A stretch of 64,000 nt of DNA from Pseudomonas sp. 14P_8.1_Bac3 (lineage in GTDB: Bacteria; Pseudomonadota; Gammaproteobacteria; Pseudomonadales; Pseudomonadaceae). Positions 42,858 to 51,097 of this stretch are shown here, in pieces (position 1 is the first letter of the stretch; every line of letters starts with the position of its first letter). A model generated the notes under the pieces. It did not search any database. It worked only from the letters and a program-made list of their open reading frames with translations, and was not told the DNA's origin. Made by a program: the position numbers and the translations under genes. The stretch covers positions 225,231-289,230 of the forward strand of contig NZ_JANLOD010000078.1 in assembly GCF_025466085.1 (NCBI RefSeq). Reading direction: 5' to 3'.

Positions 42858-42879
42858 GTGTCGTCCTTTCGGACGACAC
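42858..42879. other. Stable hairpin after the dehydrogenase gene
   Basis: GTGTCGTCC-TTTC-GGACGACAC: perfect 9-bp stem with a tetraloop, 15 bp past the dehydrogenase stop. No T-tract follows on the minus strand, so it is a 3'-end structure rather than a classical terminator. Confidence 0.6.
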
Positions 42880-42894
42880 TTGTATCAACGTGTT

Positions 42895-43908
42895 TCAGAA
42901 GCCTTCGAGGACAATCTTGCCCTTGGATTTGCCGCTTTCCAGCAGCTCATGGGCGCGACGCAGATTCGCCGCGTTGATCGTTCCGAAGTGCTCGCCCACC
43001 GTGGTTTTCAAAGTTCCGGCGTCGATTAGCGCGGCGACCCGGTTGAGCAGTTTGTGCTGCTCGATCATGTCCGGCGTTTCGAACAGTGAGCGGGTGTACA
43101 TGAACTCCCAATGCAGAGACAGGCTCTTGCGCTTGAGCTTGGTCACGTCCAGCGCCTTCGGATCATCGATCAACGCGAGCTTGCCTTGCGGCGCCAATGC
43201 CTCGACCAGTTGATCCAGGTGATGATCGGTCTGGGTCAGGCTGGCGACGTGGGTCACCTGCGCGACGCCCGCGCGTTTCAGCGCTTCGCTCAACGGCTGG
43301 CTGTGGTCGATCACCCGATCGGCGCCCAGGTCACGCACCCAGGTCTGGGTCTGCTCGCGGGACGCGGTGCCGATGACTTGCAGGCCGGTGAGCTGACTCG
43401 CCAGTTGCGTCAGGATCGAACCGACACCGCCGGCCGCGCCGACGATCAGCAGGCTCTGGCCTTCATCGGTTTTACCTTCGCGCACTTGCAGGCGTTCGAA
43501 GAGCAATTCCCAGGCCGTGATGGCCGTCAGCGGCAAGGCGGCGGCTTCGGCGAAACCGATGGTTTTCGGCATATGGCCGACAATGCGCTCGTCCACCACG
43601 TGCAACTCGCTGTTGCCGCCGGCGCGGGCGATAGAGCCGGCGTAGAACACATTGTCGCCAGCCTTGAACAATGTCACTTCACTGCCGACCGCCCTGACCA
43701 CACCGGCGACGTCCCAACCCAGCACTTTGGCCGCGCCGTTTTCCGGCTGGACGTTCTGCCGGATCTTGGTGTCCACCGGGTTGACCGAAATGGCTTTGAC
43801 TTCCACCAGCAGGTCGCGCGGCCCGGCGACCGGTTCTGGCAGCTCGATGTCTTGCAGGGATTTGGCGTCGCTGATCGGCAACGAGTGGTAATAGGCGATG
43901 GCTTTCAT
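42895..43908 (-). CDS. Zinc-type alcohol dehydrogenase family / quinone oxidoreductase
   Basis: 337 residues, medium-chain reductase. GroES-like N-terminal domain (VEVKAISVNPVDTKIRQN, LGWDVAGVV), Rossmann domain with LLIVGAAGGVGSILTQLA, no structural or catalytic zinc cysteines, so a NADPH:quinone-reductase-like enzyme of the ZADH subgroup. AGGAA precedes the ATG at 43908. Downstream of the ABM monooxygenase gene (32 bp), divergent from a LysR gene that may control both. Confidence 0.88.
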   Translation of the reverse strand: MKAIAYYHSLPISDAKSLQDIELPEPVAGPRDLLVEVKAISVNPVDTKIRQNVQPENGAAKVLGWDVAGVVRAVGSEVTLFKAGDNVFYAGSIARAGGNSELHVVDERIVGHMPKTIGFAEAAALPLTAITAWELLFERLQVREGKTDEGQSLLIVGAAGGVGSILTQLASQLTGLQVIGTASREQTQTWVRDLGADRVIDHSQPLSEALKRAGVAQVTHVASLTQTDHHLDQLVEALAPQGKLALIDDPKALDVTKLKRKSLSLHWEFMYTRSLFETPDMIEQHKLLNRVAALIDAGTLKTTVGEHFGTINAANLRRAHELLESGKSKGKIVLEGF

Positions 43909-43940
43909 AACGGATTCCTGAACGGTAATAGAAGAAGGGC

Positions 43941-44234
43941 TCAAGCCACGGCACGCAGGCGCTTGAGGTCGAAGTGTTCGATCAGCTCCCCGGCCTTGGC
44001 GCGAAAGTTCTGGATGTGTGCGCTGGCGTCATGGGCCTGCAGCGCTTCATCGCTGCTCCACTGTTCGATCATGTAGAAGGCCTGCGGATTGGCGAGGTCC
44101 TGGTGCAGATCGTATTGGCCGCAACCGGCCTCCGCGCGTGTTGGTTCGAGCAGCGCACGCAGGTGCTGCTCAAGGGCATCTTGCTGCCCAGGTTTGGCGA
44201 TCAGCGTGGCAATGGCAGTGAAAGGCTGGGACAT
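43941..44234 (-). CDS. ABM-domain putative quinol monooxygenase
   Basis: 97 residues, ferredoxin-like antibiotic-biosynthesis-monooxygenase fold (YgiN-type): FTAIATLIAKPGQQDALEQH, TRAEAGCGQYDLHQDLANP, FYMIEQWSSDEALQAHDAS. Probably acts with the neighbouring quinone-reductase-like enzyme in a small quinone redox unit. Its start is 117 bp from the divergent LysR start. Confidence 0.88.
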   Translation of the reverse strand: MSQPFTAIATLIAKPGQQDALEQHLRALLEPTRAEAGCGQYDLHQDLANPQAFYMIEQWSSDEALQAHDASAHIQNFRAKAGELIEHFDLKRLRAVA

Positions 44235-44351
44235 GGTCGACTCCGGGAGCGGGATGATTTCGATGGGACAAATGATTGGCTATTTCTTCGCAAGATAAAA
44301 CCCGCTAAAAGAGCAGTCTCTTTCAATATTATTTTGATAATCGAGGCTTTG

Positions 44352-45281
44352 ATGCTGCGTTTCGATGACTTGCAGTTGTTTGTCCGGGCGGCCGACCTGG
44401 GCAGTCTGTCGGCGGCAGCCCGGGGCATGGACATGTCGGCGGCGGTGGCCAGTGCGGCGTTGAAGCGCATCGAACAACAACTCGGCGCCCGGCTGCTTGC
44501 CCGCTCCACCCGCAGCTTGCGCCTGACGGCCGAGGGTGAAGGGTTCCTCGAATACGCCCGGGCCGCACTGAGCAATCTCGACGAGGGCCGCCGGTTATTG
44601 GCCAGCGGTCAGGACCAGGTCAGTGGTGTCCTGCAGCTGTCGGCGCCCTCGGACTTTGGCCGCAACCTGTTATTGCCGTGGCTGGACGAGTTCCAGCGTG
44701 AACACCCGAAACTCACGGTACGCCTGCTGTTGGGCGACCGCATCGCCGACCTGTTCCGCCAACCGGTGGATATCGCCCTGCGCTACGGGGAACCGGAAGA
44801 CTCGAGCCTGGTGGCGCTGCCCATCGCGCCGGACAACCGACGCGTGCTGTGTGCGGCGCCGAGCTACCTGGCCCGGCATGGCGAACCACGGCAACTGGAA
44901 CAGCTGGCGCAACACAATTGCCTGCTGTTCATGCTCGGCAGCCGGGTTCACGACCACTGGAGTTTTCACGATGGCAAACGCGACGTCAGCCTGACCGTCA
45001 GCGGTGACCGCTTCAGCGACGATGCCGACGTGGTTCGCCTGTGGGCGGTGGCGGGCGCCGGTATCGCCTACAAATCCTGGCTCGATGTGGCCGCTGACGT
45101 GTTGGCCGGTCGCTTGAAGGTGTTGATGCCGGAACTGCTCTGTGAGCGCGCACCGCTGAATCTGCTGTGCGCACATCGCGCACAATTGAGTAAGCCGGTG
45201 AACCTTTTGCGGGAAATGCTTGCCAGCCGATGTACTCATTTAGGCAGCCAATTTCCCGCGTTGCCGGGGACCGATCATTAG
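44352..45281 (+). CDS. LysR-family regulator divergent to the quinone-redox genes
   Basis: 309 residues. N-terminal winged HTH (FDDLQLFVRAADLGSLSAAA ... AVASAALKRIEQQLGARLLA), linker helix and the substrate-binding domain (GVLQLSAPSDFGRNLLLPWL; GAGIAYKSWLDVAADVLAGR). The CrgA/DsdC-like branch often controls divergent oxidoreductases, fitting the ABM/dehydrogenase pair. The intergenic region is AT-rich (CAATATTATTTTGATAAT). Confidence 0.9.
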   Translation: MLRFDDLQLFVRAADLGSLSAAARGMDMSAAVASAALKRIEQQLGARLLARSTRSLRLTAEGEGFLEYARAALSNLDEGRRLLASGQDQVSGVLQLSAPSDFGRNLLLPWLDEFQREHPKLTVRLLLGDRIADLFRQPVDIALRYGEPEDSSLVALPIAPDNRRVLCAAPSYLARHGEPRQLEQLAQHNCLLFMLGSRVHDHWSFHDGKRDVSLTVSGDRFSDDADVVRLWAVAGAGIAYKSWLDVAADVLAGRLKVLMPELLCERAPLNLLCAHRAQLSKPVNLLREMLASRCTHLGSQFPALPGTDH

Positions 45282-45596
45282 TCGCAGGCAAATAGCGAAA
45301 TTTCCCTCAGGATCAATCACCACCAATGGTTTCCGGGGGGCAGGAACCGGCGATCAACCCGCTTATACTAGCGCCCGCCTCATGTGCGCACCGTCGGGCT
45401 CGCCCATGGCGAGTCCGCGTTCGAGCCGGCCAGGCTCCTCGGTCAATTCCCGACCTTTGCGGGTCTTCGAAGCATCGGTTGGGGGCGTGGAAGGCCTGGC
45501 CCGGTTCATGGCGGTTTCCACGTCTTGGCCGACGACACATTACTGGTCAAGATGTCTCTGAGCAGTAGACGAAACGATTCAACAGGGAGTGAATAC
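45282..45596. other. Long leader of the ArsR-type gene
   Basis: 315 bp without a credible gene. CTTATACTAG near 45363 looks like a -10 region; the following 200 nt are GC-rich with GGGCTCGCCCATGGCGAGTCC around 45395, which can form a local hairpin (CTCGCC/GGCGAG). The in-frame extension of the downstream gene from 45384 lacks a ribosome-binding site. Confidence 0.45.
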
Positions 45597-46331
45597 ATGG
45601 AACATGCACCTTGCATCAGCCAGATCGCCACGTTGCTGGCTGACCCAAAGCGCAGCGCAATGATGTGGGCCTTGATGGACGGCGCGGCACGACAGACCGA
45701 AGAGCTGGCATTGCTGGCCCGGCTGTCGCCGTCATCGGCCAGTGCACACTTGGGGCGGTTGTCCGCCGGAGGTCTGTTGAAAGTCGAAACCCGCGGCCGC
45801 AAGCGCTTCTTCCGCCTCGCCGCACCCGAAGTCGGGGCCGCGATAGAGGCGCTGGCCAGTGCGACGATTGCCAGCACGCCTCGGGACATCCCCGAGATTT
45901 TCAAACGCACCACCCCTGTCCCGAAACGTCAGGCCGCGCCTTCGTCCTTGTTGCGCGCCCGGCTGTGCGACGATCATCTGGGCGGTACGCTGGCAGCCGA
46001 TCTGTATCAGCGCTTGCTGGAGGCGGGATGGATCGAGCAGTTCGATCATCGCGTGTCGATCACGCATAAGGGCGCCACGGAACTGGCATCGCGCGGGGTG
46101 TTCGTCCAGGCGTTGGCGAACAGCACCAGCAGAGCCGCCTGTGCCTGTCCCGACTGGAGTGAAAGACGCCCGCACATGGGTGGTTCACTGGGGGCGGCAT
46201 TGTTGCAGCTGTTCATGCAGTCTGGCTGGCTGAGCCTGCCGAACGATTCGCGCGCGTTGCACGTCACGGCGCTGGGGCAGCGTGAAATCCATCGATTCGC
46301 CAAGGAGGCCGAGTTGGAAATGGCGCTGTAA
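45597..46331 (+). CDS. ArsR/SmtB-type winged-helix regulator with C-terminal domain
   Basis: 244 residues, about twice a minimal ArsR. N-terminal winged HTH (ISQIATLLADPKRSAMMWAL ... TEELALLARLSPSSASAHLGR, then LLKVETRGRKRFFRL). The C-terminal half contains the conserved CACPDWSERRPHMGGSLGAA segment of this subgroup, with two close cysteines. No ArsR-type metal motif (ELCVCDL) is present, so the signal is unknown. CAGGGAG precedes the ATG. Confidence 0.87.
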   Translation: MEHAPCISQIATLLADPKRSAMMWALMDGAARQTEELALLARLSPSSASAHLGRLSAGGLLKVETRGRKRFFRLAAPEVGAAIEALASATIASTPRDIPEIFKRTTPVPKRQAAPSSLLRARLCDDHLGGTLAADLYQRLLEAGWIEQFDHRVSITHKGATELASRGVFVQALANSTSRAACACPDWSERRPHMGGSLGAALLQLFMQSGWLSLPNDSRALHVTALGQREIHRFAKEAELEMAL

Positions 46332-46342
46332 ATACCCATCGA

Positions 46343-46366
46343 TGGGAGCGGGCAGGCCCGCTCCCA
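46343..46366. repeat. Minimal REP hairpin between convergent genes
   Basis: TGGGAGCGGG-CAGG-CCCGCTCCCA, a perfect 10-bp stem; a collapsed REP unit, 11 bp after the ArsR-type stop and 6 bp before the deaminase stop. Likely acts as a shared 3'-end structure. Confidence 0.8.
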
Positions 46367-46372
46367 CAGGAC

Positions 46373-47335
46373 TTACGGTTTGACTAACCGCGCATCCAGG
46401 CTGTTTTGCGCCAGGCGTTTGGCCTGATCCTGGGTCATGCCCAGATCGGTGTACAACGCGTGGAAGTTCTCGGTCACGTAACCGCCGAAGTAGGCCGGGT
46501 CATCCGAGTTCACGGTGACTTTCAAGCCGCGTTCCAGCATGTCGAGGATGTTGTGCTGGGACATGTGATCGAACACGCAAAGCTTGGTGTTGGACAACGG
46601 GCAGACGGTCAGCGGGATTTGCTCGTCGATGATCCGCTGCATCAATCGCTCGTCCTCGATAGCCCGCACGCCATGGTCGATCCGCTGGATTTTCAGCAGG
46701 TCGAGTGCTTCCCAGATGTATTCGGGCGGGCCTTCCTCGCCGGCGTGGGCGACGGTCAGGAAGCCTTCGTGACGGGCGCGATCAAACACCCGCTGGAACT
46801 TGCTCGGTGGGTGGCCCATCTCCGAACTGTCCAGGCCGACGGCAACAAACGCATCACGGAACGGCAGCGCCCGGTCGAGGGTTTTCTCGGCTTGTTCTTC
46901 GCTCAAGTGGCGCAGGAAACTCAGGATCAAGCCGCTGGTGATGCCCAGTTGCTGCTCGCCATCTTTCAACGCGGCGGCGATGCCGTTGAGCACCACTTCA
47001 AACGGCACGCCACGATCGGTGTGGGTCTGTGGGTCGAAGAACGGTTCGGTGTGAATGACATTCTGCGCCTTGCAGCGCAGGAGGTAGGCCCAGGTCAGGT
47101 CGTAAAAATCCTGGGAGGTGCGCAGCACGTCGGCACCCTGGTAGTACAGGTCGAGGAATTCTTGCAGGTTGTTGAAGGCGTACGCCTTGCGCAGGGTTTC
47201 GACGTCGCTCCACGGCAGGGCGATCTTGTTGCGTTCGGCCAGGGCGAACAGCAGCTCGGGCTCCAGCGAGCCCTCAAGGTGCAGGTGCAGTTCTGCCTTG
47301 GGCAGGGCGTTCAGCCAATCGTACATTGTCGACAT
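46373..47335 (-). CDS. add: Adenine deaminase (adenosine-deaminase family)
   Basis: 320 residues, amidohydrolase TIM barrel. Metal ligands in ELHLHLEG (His17, His19), catalytic region VAHAGEEGPPEY, RIDHGVRA, and NSDDPAYFGGYV. It is extremely similar in sequence memory to P. aeruginosa PA0148, shown to deaminate adenine rather than adenosine, so hypoxanthine formation is the likely reaction despite the common add name. An alternative start 3 codons later (MYDW) is possible. The neighbouring dioxygenase and purine importer support a purine role. Confidence 0.9.
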   Translation of the reverse strand: MSTMYDWLNALPKAELHLHLEGSLEPELLFALAERNKIALPWSDVETLRKAYAFNNLQEFLDLYYQGADVLRTSQDFYDLTWAYLLRCKAQNVIHTEPFFDPQTHTDRGVPFEVVLNGIAAALKDGEQQLGITSGLILSFLRHLSEEQAEKTLDRALPFRDAFVAVGLDSSEMGHPPSKFQRVFDRARHEGFLTVAHAGEEGPPEYIWEALDLLKIQRIDHGVRAIEDERLMQRIIDEQIPLTVCPLSNTKLCVFDHMSQHNILDMLERGLKVTVNSDDPAYFGGYVTENFHALYTDLGMTQDQAKRLAQNSLDARLVKP

Positions 47336-47404
47336 CTCATCAGGTGCAATGGCGGCATTCTACAGATGCTCGCTGCAACAATTGGTAAAAACTGACCCAG
47401 CGGT

Positions 47405-48373
47405 TCATTCAGCCGCTTCCTGCTCCCGCCGATAAGCGTAGGTGTCGGCGAAGCGCGAGAGCAGGAACTCGGCGCAGGTGGTGGCCGGGTATTTCGCCGG
47501 GTGTCGGGCATCCTGACAACCGGGCAGGCATTCGATGCGCGTGTCCGGATGCGGCTCGGCGAAGAACGGCATCGAGTAACGATCCACCCCCAGCGGGCTG
47601 ATCACCCGGTGCGGCGTCGACAAATAACGGTCGTTGCTCCAGCGCGCCATCATGTCGCCGAGGTTGACCACGAACGTGCCTTCGATGGGCGGCGCATCGA
47701 TCCATTTGCCGTTGACGTTGCGCACTTGCAGGCCGCCCGCGCCATCCTGATACAGCAAGGTGATGCAGCCGTAATCGGTGTGCGCGCCTGCGCCCTGCTG
47801 CTCGGCGGAACTGGCGGTGTGACGCGGCGGGTAGTGGATCATCCGCAGCACGCTGACCGGATCTTTGAAGCGCTGGTCAAAGAAGTCGCGCTCGATGTTC
47901 AGCGACAGCGTCATCGCGCGCAGCAGGGTTTGCGCGAGGGCCTGCATGTCGAGGTAATGCTGCTCCATCAGCGCCTCCCAACCGGGCATCGCCGGGTGGC
48001 GGTTGGGGCCACGCAACGGTTTTTCCGCGAGCACGTCCGGGTGACTGGCCGGCAGGTGCAGGCCCATGTCGAAAGTTTCTTTCAGGTCGCTGGGTTTGGA
48101 CGGGTCGAGTTGTTCGGTGGCGATGGCGCCGTAGCCACGGTGATGGCGGGTCTGGGTGATGTCGATCTTGAGCTTTTCGGCGACGGGCCGGGCGAAGAAA
48201 CGCCGGGCGTGATCGAGCACCGACTCGATGCGCGAAGTGCCGATCGGGTGACCCTTGATGTAGAAAAAGCCCCACTCGCGGCAGGCGCGGTCGATCTGCG
48301 TGGCGACCGATTGCCAGGCGATTGGGTCGTCGCTGTAGAGCGCAGTGATGTCGATGATGGGAAGGCTGTTCAT
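47405..48373 (-). CDS. Isopenicillin-N-synthase-like Fe(II) dioxygenase
   Basis: 322 residues. DIOX_N domain, then the 2OG-Fe(II) core with HxD...H triad His198, Asp200 (GAHTDYG) and His255 (STPHRV) and the RxS motif Arg265/Ser267 (DRYS). Corresponds to the PA0147-type gene beside adenine deaminase; a plausible substrate is a purine (xanthine- or urate-type hydroxylation), but that is inference. Start 48373 has AAGGA upstream. Confidence 0.87.
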   Translation of the reverse strand: MNSLPIIDITALYSDDPIAWQSVATQIDRACREWGFFYIKGHPIGTSRIESVLDHARRFFARPVAEKLKIDITQTRHHRGYGAIATEQLDPSKPSDLKETFDMGLHLPASHPDVLAEKPLRGPNRHPAMPGWEALMEQHYLDMQALAQTLLRAMTLSLNIERDFFDQRFKDPVSVLRMIHYPPRHTASSAEQQGAGAHTDYGCITLLYQDGAGGLQVRNVNGKWIDAPPIEGTFVVNLGDMMARWSNDRYLSTPHRVISPLGVDRYSMPFFAEPHPDTRIECLPGCQDARHPAKYPATTCAEFLLSRFADTYAYRREQEAAE

Positions 48374-48403
48374 GCGCAGTCCTTGAAGACGCTGAAGATC
48401 CAT

Positions 48404-48491
48404 TGTAGGAGCGAGCCTGCTCGCGATCACGACGTGTGTCGGCATCAGTGCTGTCTGACGCACCGCAATCGCCAGCAGGCTGGCTCCTACA
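48404..48491. repeat. REP pair (TAGGAGCGAGCCTGCTC subtype)
   Basis: Inverted pair with GTAGGAGC ends, the right arm diverged (GCCAGCAGGCTGGCTCCTAC). Between the dioxygenase and binding-protein genes. Confidence 0.8.
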
Positions 48492-48514
48492 GGGCTTGGT
48501 GTTGGGTTGGGGAG

Positions 48515-49597
48515 TTACTTCGGAATGTCGGCCTTCATGCCTTCCACGTAGTAATTCATCGAAGCCAGTTCCGCATTGCTCGCCGTCACACCCGCCGCAA
48601 TTTTCTCGACGCCCGCCTGATCCTTGATCGGCCCGGTAAACGGATGCAGCGCGCCGCTCTTGATGTCGGCGATGATCTGCTCGGCCTCGGCTTTCACCGG
48701 CGCCGGCACCAGGTCACTGATCGGCAACTCCACGGTGCCTTCCTTCAAACCGCCCCAGTAATCCTGGGATTTCCACGCGTGATCGATGACGCTCTGGGTG
48801 GCCTCGATGTAGTGCGGCGCCCAGTCGTTGACGATCGAGGTCAGCACCGCTTTCGGCCCGAAGTGCGCCATGTCCGACGCGTAGCCCACCGCGTAGACGC
48901 CGCGACGCTCGGCGGCCTGAATCGGCGCCGGGCTGTCGGTGTGCTGGAATACCACGTCCACGCCCTGGTCGATCAGCGCGTTGGCGGCATCGGCTTCCTT
49001 GCCCGGATCGAACCAGGAATTGACCCACACCACCTTAATCTCGGTGCCCGGGTTGTATTTGTTCAGGGCCAGTTGGATGGCGTTGATGTCGCGGATCACT
49101 TCCGGAATGGGGAACGAGGCGACGTAGCCGACCTTCTTGGTTTTGGTCATTTTCGCCGCGAGGAAACCGCCGACGTAGCGACCTTCATAGGTGCGCGCCA
49201 GGTAGGTGCCGAGGTTCTTGTCCTGCTTGTAGCCGGTGGCGTGTTCGAAGGTCACTTTGGGGAATTGTCTGGCGACTTTGAGGGTCGGGTTCATGTAGCC
49301 AAACGAGGTGGTGAAGATCAGGTCGTAGTTGTCCTTGGCCATGTTGCGGATCACCCGTTCGGCGTCGGCGCCTTCGGCGACATTCTCCACGTAATTGGTG
49401 GTGATCTGCGTGCCGAATTTTTCCGCCAGCGCCTTGCGTCCCTGTTCATGCTGATACGTCCAGCCGTGGTCGCCGATCGGGCCGATGTAGACGAAGCCGA
49501 CTTTCAGCGGGTCGGCGGCACTGGCGCTCAGGACAGTGCTGAGGCCGATGGCCGCGGCGATGGCACACAGCAGTTGCTTCAACGGACGTTTATGCAT
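48515..49597 (-). CDS. BMP-family ABC substrate-binding protein (purine/nucleoside)
   Basis: 360 residues with a Sec signal peptide (AAAIGLSTVLSASAA) rather than a lipobox. Bmp/Med-like periplasmic binding protein: LKVGFVYIGPIGDHGWTYQH, TTSFGYMNPTLKVARQFPKV, GRYVGGFLAAKMTKTKKVGYV, DVVFQHTDSPAPIQAA. The permeases and ATPase of this transporter type are encoded 5 kb away (54.4-58.0 kb) on the same strand, with no binding protein of their own, so this is probably their partner. Start 49597 is supported by GGGAG. Confidence 0.9.
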   Translation of the reverse strand: MHKRPLKQLLCAIAAAIGLSTVLSASAADPLKVGFVYIGPIGDHGWTYQHEQGRKALAEKFGTQITTNYVENVAEGADAERVIRNMAKDNYDLIFTTSFGYMNPTLKVARQFPKVTFEHATGYKQDKNLGTYLARTYEGRYVGGFLAAKMTKTKKVGYVASFPIPEVIRDINAIQLALNKYNPGTEIKVVWVNSWFDPGKEADAANALIDQGVDVVFQHTDSPAPIQAAERRGVYAVGYASDMAHFGPKAVLTSIVNDWAPHYIEATQSVIDHAWKSQDYWGGLKEGTVELPISDLVPAPVKAEAEQIIADIKSGALHPFTGPIKDQAGVEKIAAGVTASNAELASMNYYVEGMKADIPK

Positions 49598-49687
49598 GAA
49601 TCCCACTCCCTATTGTTTTGAGGTTGGAAGGGGTAATGCAAATTGCTGACCAACAGGACAACAAATATCCGAAACCGTGTGATGGCC

Positions 49688-49750
49688 TTCGCGAGCAGGC
49701 TTGCTCCCACAGGAGAACGCATTCCAATGTGGGAGCGAGCCTGCTCCCCA
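49688..49750. repeat. REP-type palindromes (two units)
   Basis: An inverted unit (TTCGCGAGCAGGCTTGCTCC) followed 16 bp later by a GTGGGAGCGAGCCTGCTCC unit; tail-to-tail order, the reverse of most pairs here. Confidence 0.75.
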
Positions 49751-49892
49751 GGCGGCAGCTAAGGCCAATAAAGTGCACGGGCTGGCACGGCTGCATGCCA
49801 CTGGTGCGCTAAGGTGTAACGAAACGTTAGCGCCGCTCCGCAGTCAGTAGCTCATCGCACTGATTTCGCTCCACTCGGCAAATAGGCCCGCA

Positions 49893-50981
49893 ATGCTCAC
49901 ATTCCTCAGGCAAGAAACGTTTCTGCTGCTGGCCCTCATCGCCGCGTTCATCGCTTATCCGCTGGAACACTGGATGCTGCACAGCGGCCAGGTCCTCGCG
50001 CTGATCTCCGGTCTGGTCCTGATCGCCTTCATCGTCGCCGCGTCCATGCGCGTCGCTCATCACGCCGAACTGCTGGCGGAAAAAGTCGGCGACCCCTACG
50101 GCACGATGATCCTGACGCTGGCGGCGGTGCTGGTGGAGGTGGTGATCCTGGCGATCATGATGAGCAACGAAGCGTCGCCGACGCTGGTGCGCGACACCAT
50201 CTATTCAGCGGTGATGCTCGACATCAACGGCATCCTTGGCCTCGCGGCGTTGATGGGTGGGATCAAGCATGGTGAACAGTCCTACAACGACGATTCGGCG
50301 CGCAGCTACAGCGTGATGATCCTCACGGCCATGGGTGTTTCCATGGTGGTGCCGGAGTTTATTCCGCAGGCGGACTGGAAGATTTATTCGGCGTTCACGA
50401 TTGGTGCGATGGTCGTGCTCTACACCTTGTTCCTGCGCATGCAGGTCGGGCCACACAGTTATTTTTTCAGCTACAGCTACCCGGAAAAACGCCGCAAGAA
50501 AGTCCCGGACGAGGAGCCTGAACCGATCAACCTGGGGCTGAGCATCGGCACGCTGGTGTTTGGCGTGGTGGTGATTGGCGCGTTGGCCGAGGTCATGTCC
50601 AAGACCCTCGATCTGGGCCTGAAAGGCACGGGCGCACCGCCGGTGATCACGGCGATTCTGGTGGCGGCGATTTCCGCGGCGCCGGAGATCCTCACCGCGT
50701 TGCGCGCGGCGCTGGCCAACCGCATGCAGTCGGTGGTCAACATCGCCATGGGCGCATCGCTGTCGACGGTGATCCTGACGGTGCCGGTGATGGAGGCGAT
50801 GGCGCTGTATACCGGCCAGCCGTTTCAGATGGCGATGACGCCAGTGCAGACAGTGATGATTTTCCTGACGCTGATCGTCAGCGCGATCAACCTCAACGAC
50901 GGGGAAACCAATGCCATCGAAGGCATGACGCACTTTGTGCTGTTTGCGACGTTCATCATGTTGTCGGTGCTCGGCCTTTAA
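49893..50981 (+). CDS. chaA: ChaA-type Ca2+(Na+)/H+ antiporter
   Basis: 362 residues, about eleven membrane helices, CaCA superfamily. The two alpha-repeat motifs are visible: GDPYGTMILTLAAVLVEVVI and AAISAAPEILTALRAALANR, with acidic residues in membrane segments. An inner-membrane cation/proton exchanger. It interrupts the purine genes on the opposite strand and has no clear partner. Confidence 0.88.
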   Translation: MLTFLRQETFLLLALIAAFIAYPLEHWMLHSGQVLALISGLVLIAFIVAASMRVAHHAELLAEKVGDPYGTMILTLAAVLVEVVILAIMMSNEASPTLVRDTIYSAVMLDINGILGLAALMGGIKHGEQSYNDDSARSYSVMILTAMGVSMVVPEFIPQADWKIYSAFTIGAMVVLYTLFLRMQVGPHSYFFSYSYPEKRRKKVPDEEPEPINLGLSIGTLVFGVVVIGALAEVMSKTLDLGLKGTGAPPVITAILVAAISAAPEILTALRAALANRMQSVVNIAMGASLSTVILTVPVMEAMALYTGQPFQMAMTPVQTVMIFLTLIVSAINLNDGETNAIEGMTHFVLFATFIMLSVLGL

Positions 50982-50998
50982 GCCACCGAAAAATCAAT

Positions 50999-51085
50999 GT
51001 GGGAGCGGGCTTGCTCGCGAAAGCGGTGTATCAGCCAGATCCTTTTCGACTGACATTCCGTCTTCGCGAGCAAGCCCGCTCCCAC
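50999..51085. repeat. REP pair (inverted)
   Basis: Canonical pair between the convergent chaA and 8-oxoguanine deaminase genes. Confidence 0.9.
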
Positions 51086-51097
51086 ACTGGTGTGGTG

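Noticed and set aside
45384..45596. N-terminal extension of the ArsR-type regulator
   Set aside because: No ribosome-binding site at 45384, whereas CAGGGAG precedes 45597 and the HTH begins right after it.
47501..49621. 706-codon open frame antisense to the dioxygenase and binding-protein genes
   Set aside because: Spans two well-supported genes and their intergenic REP pair; no recognisable domain.
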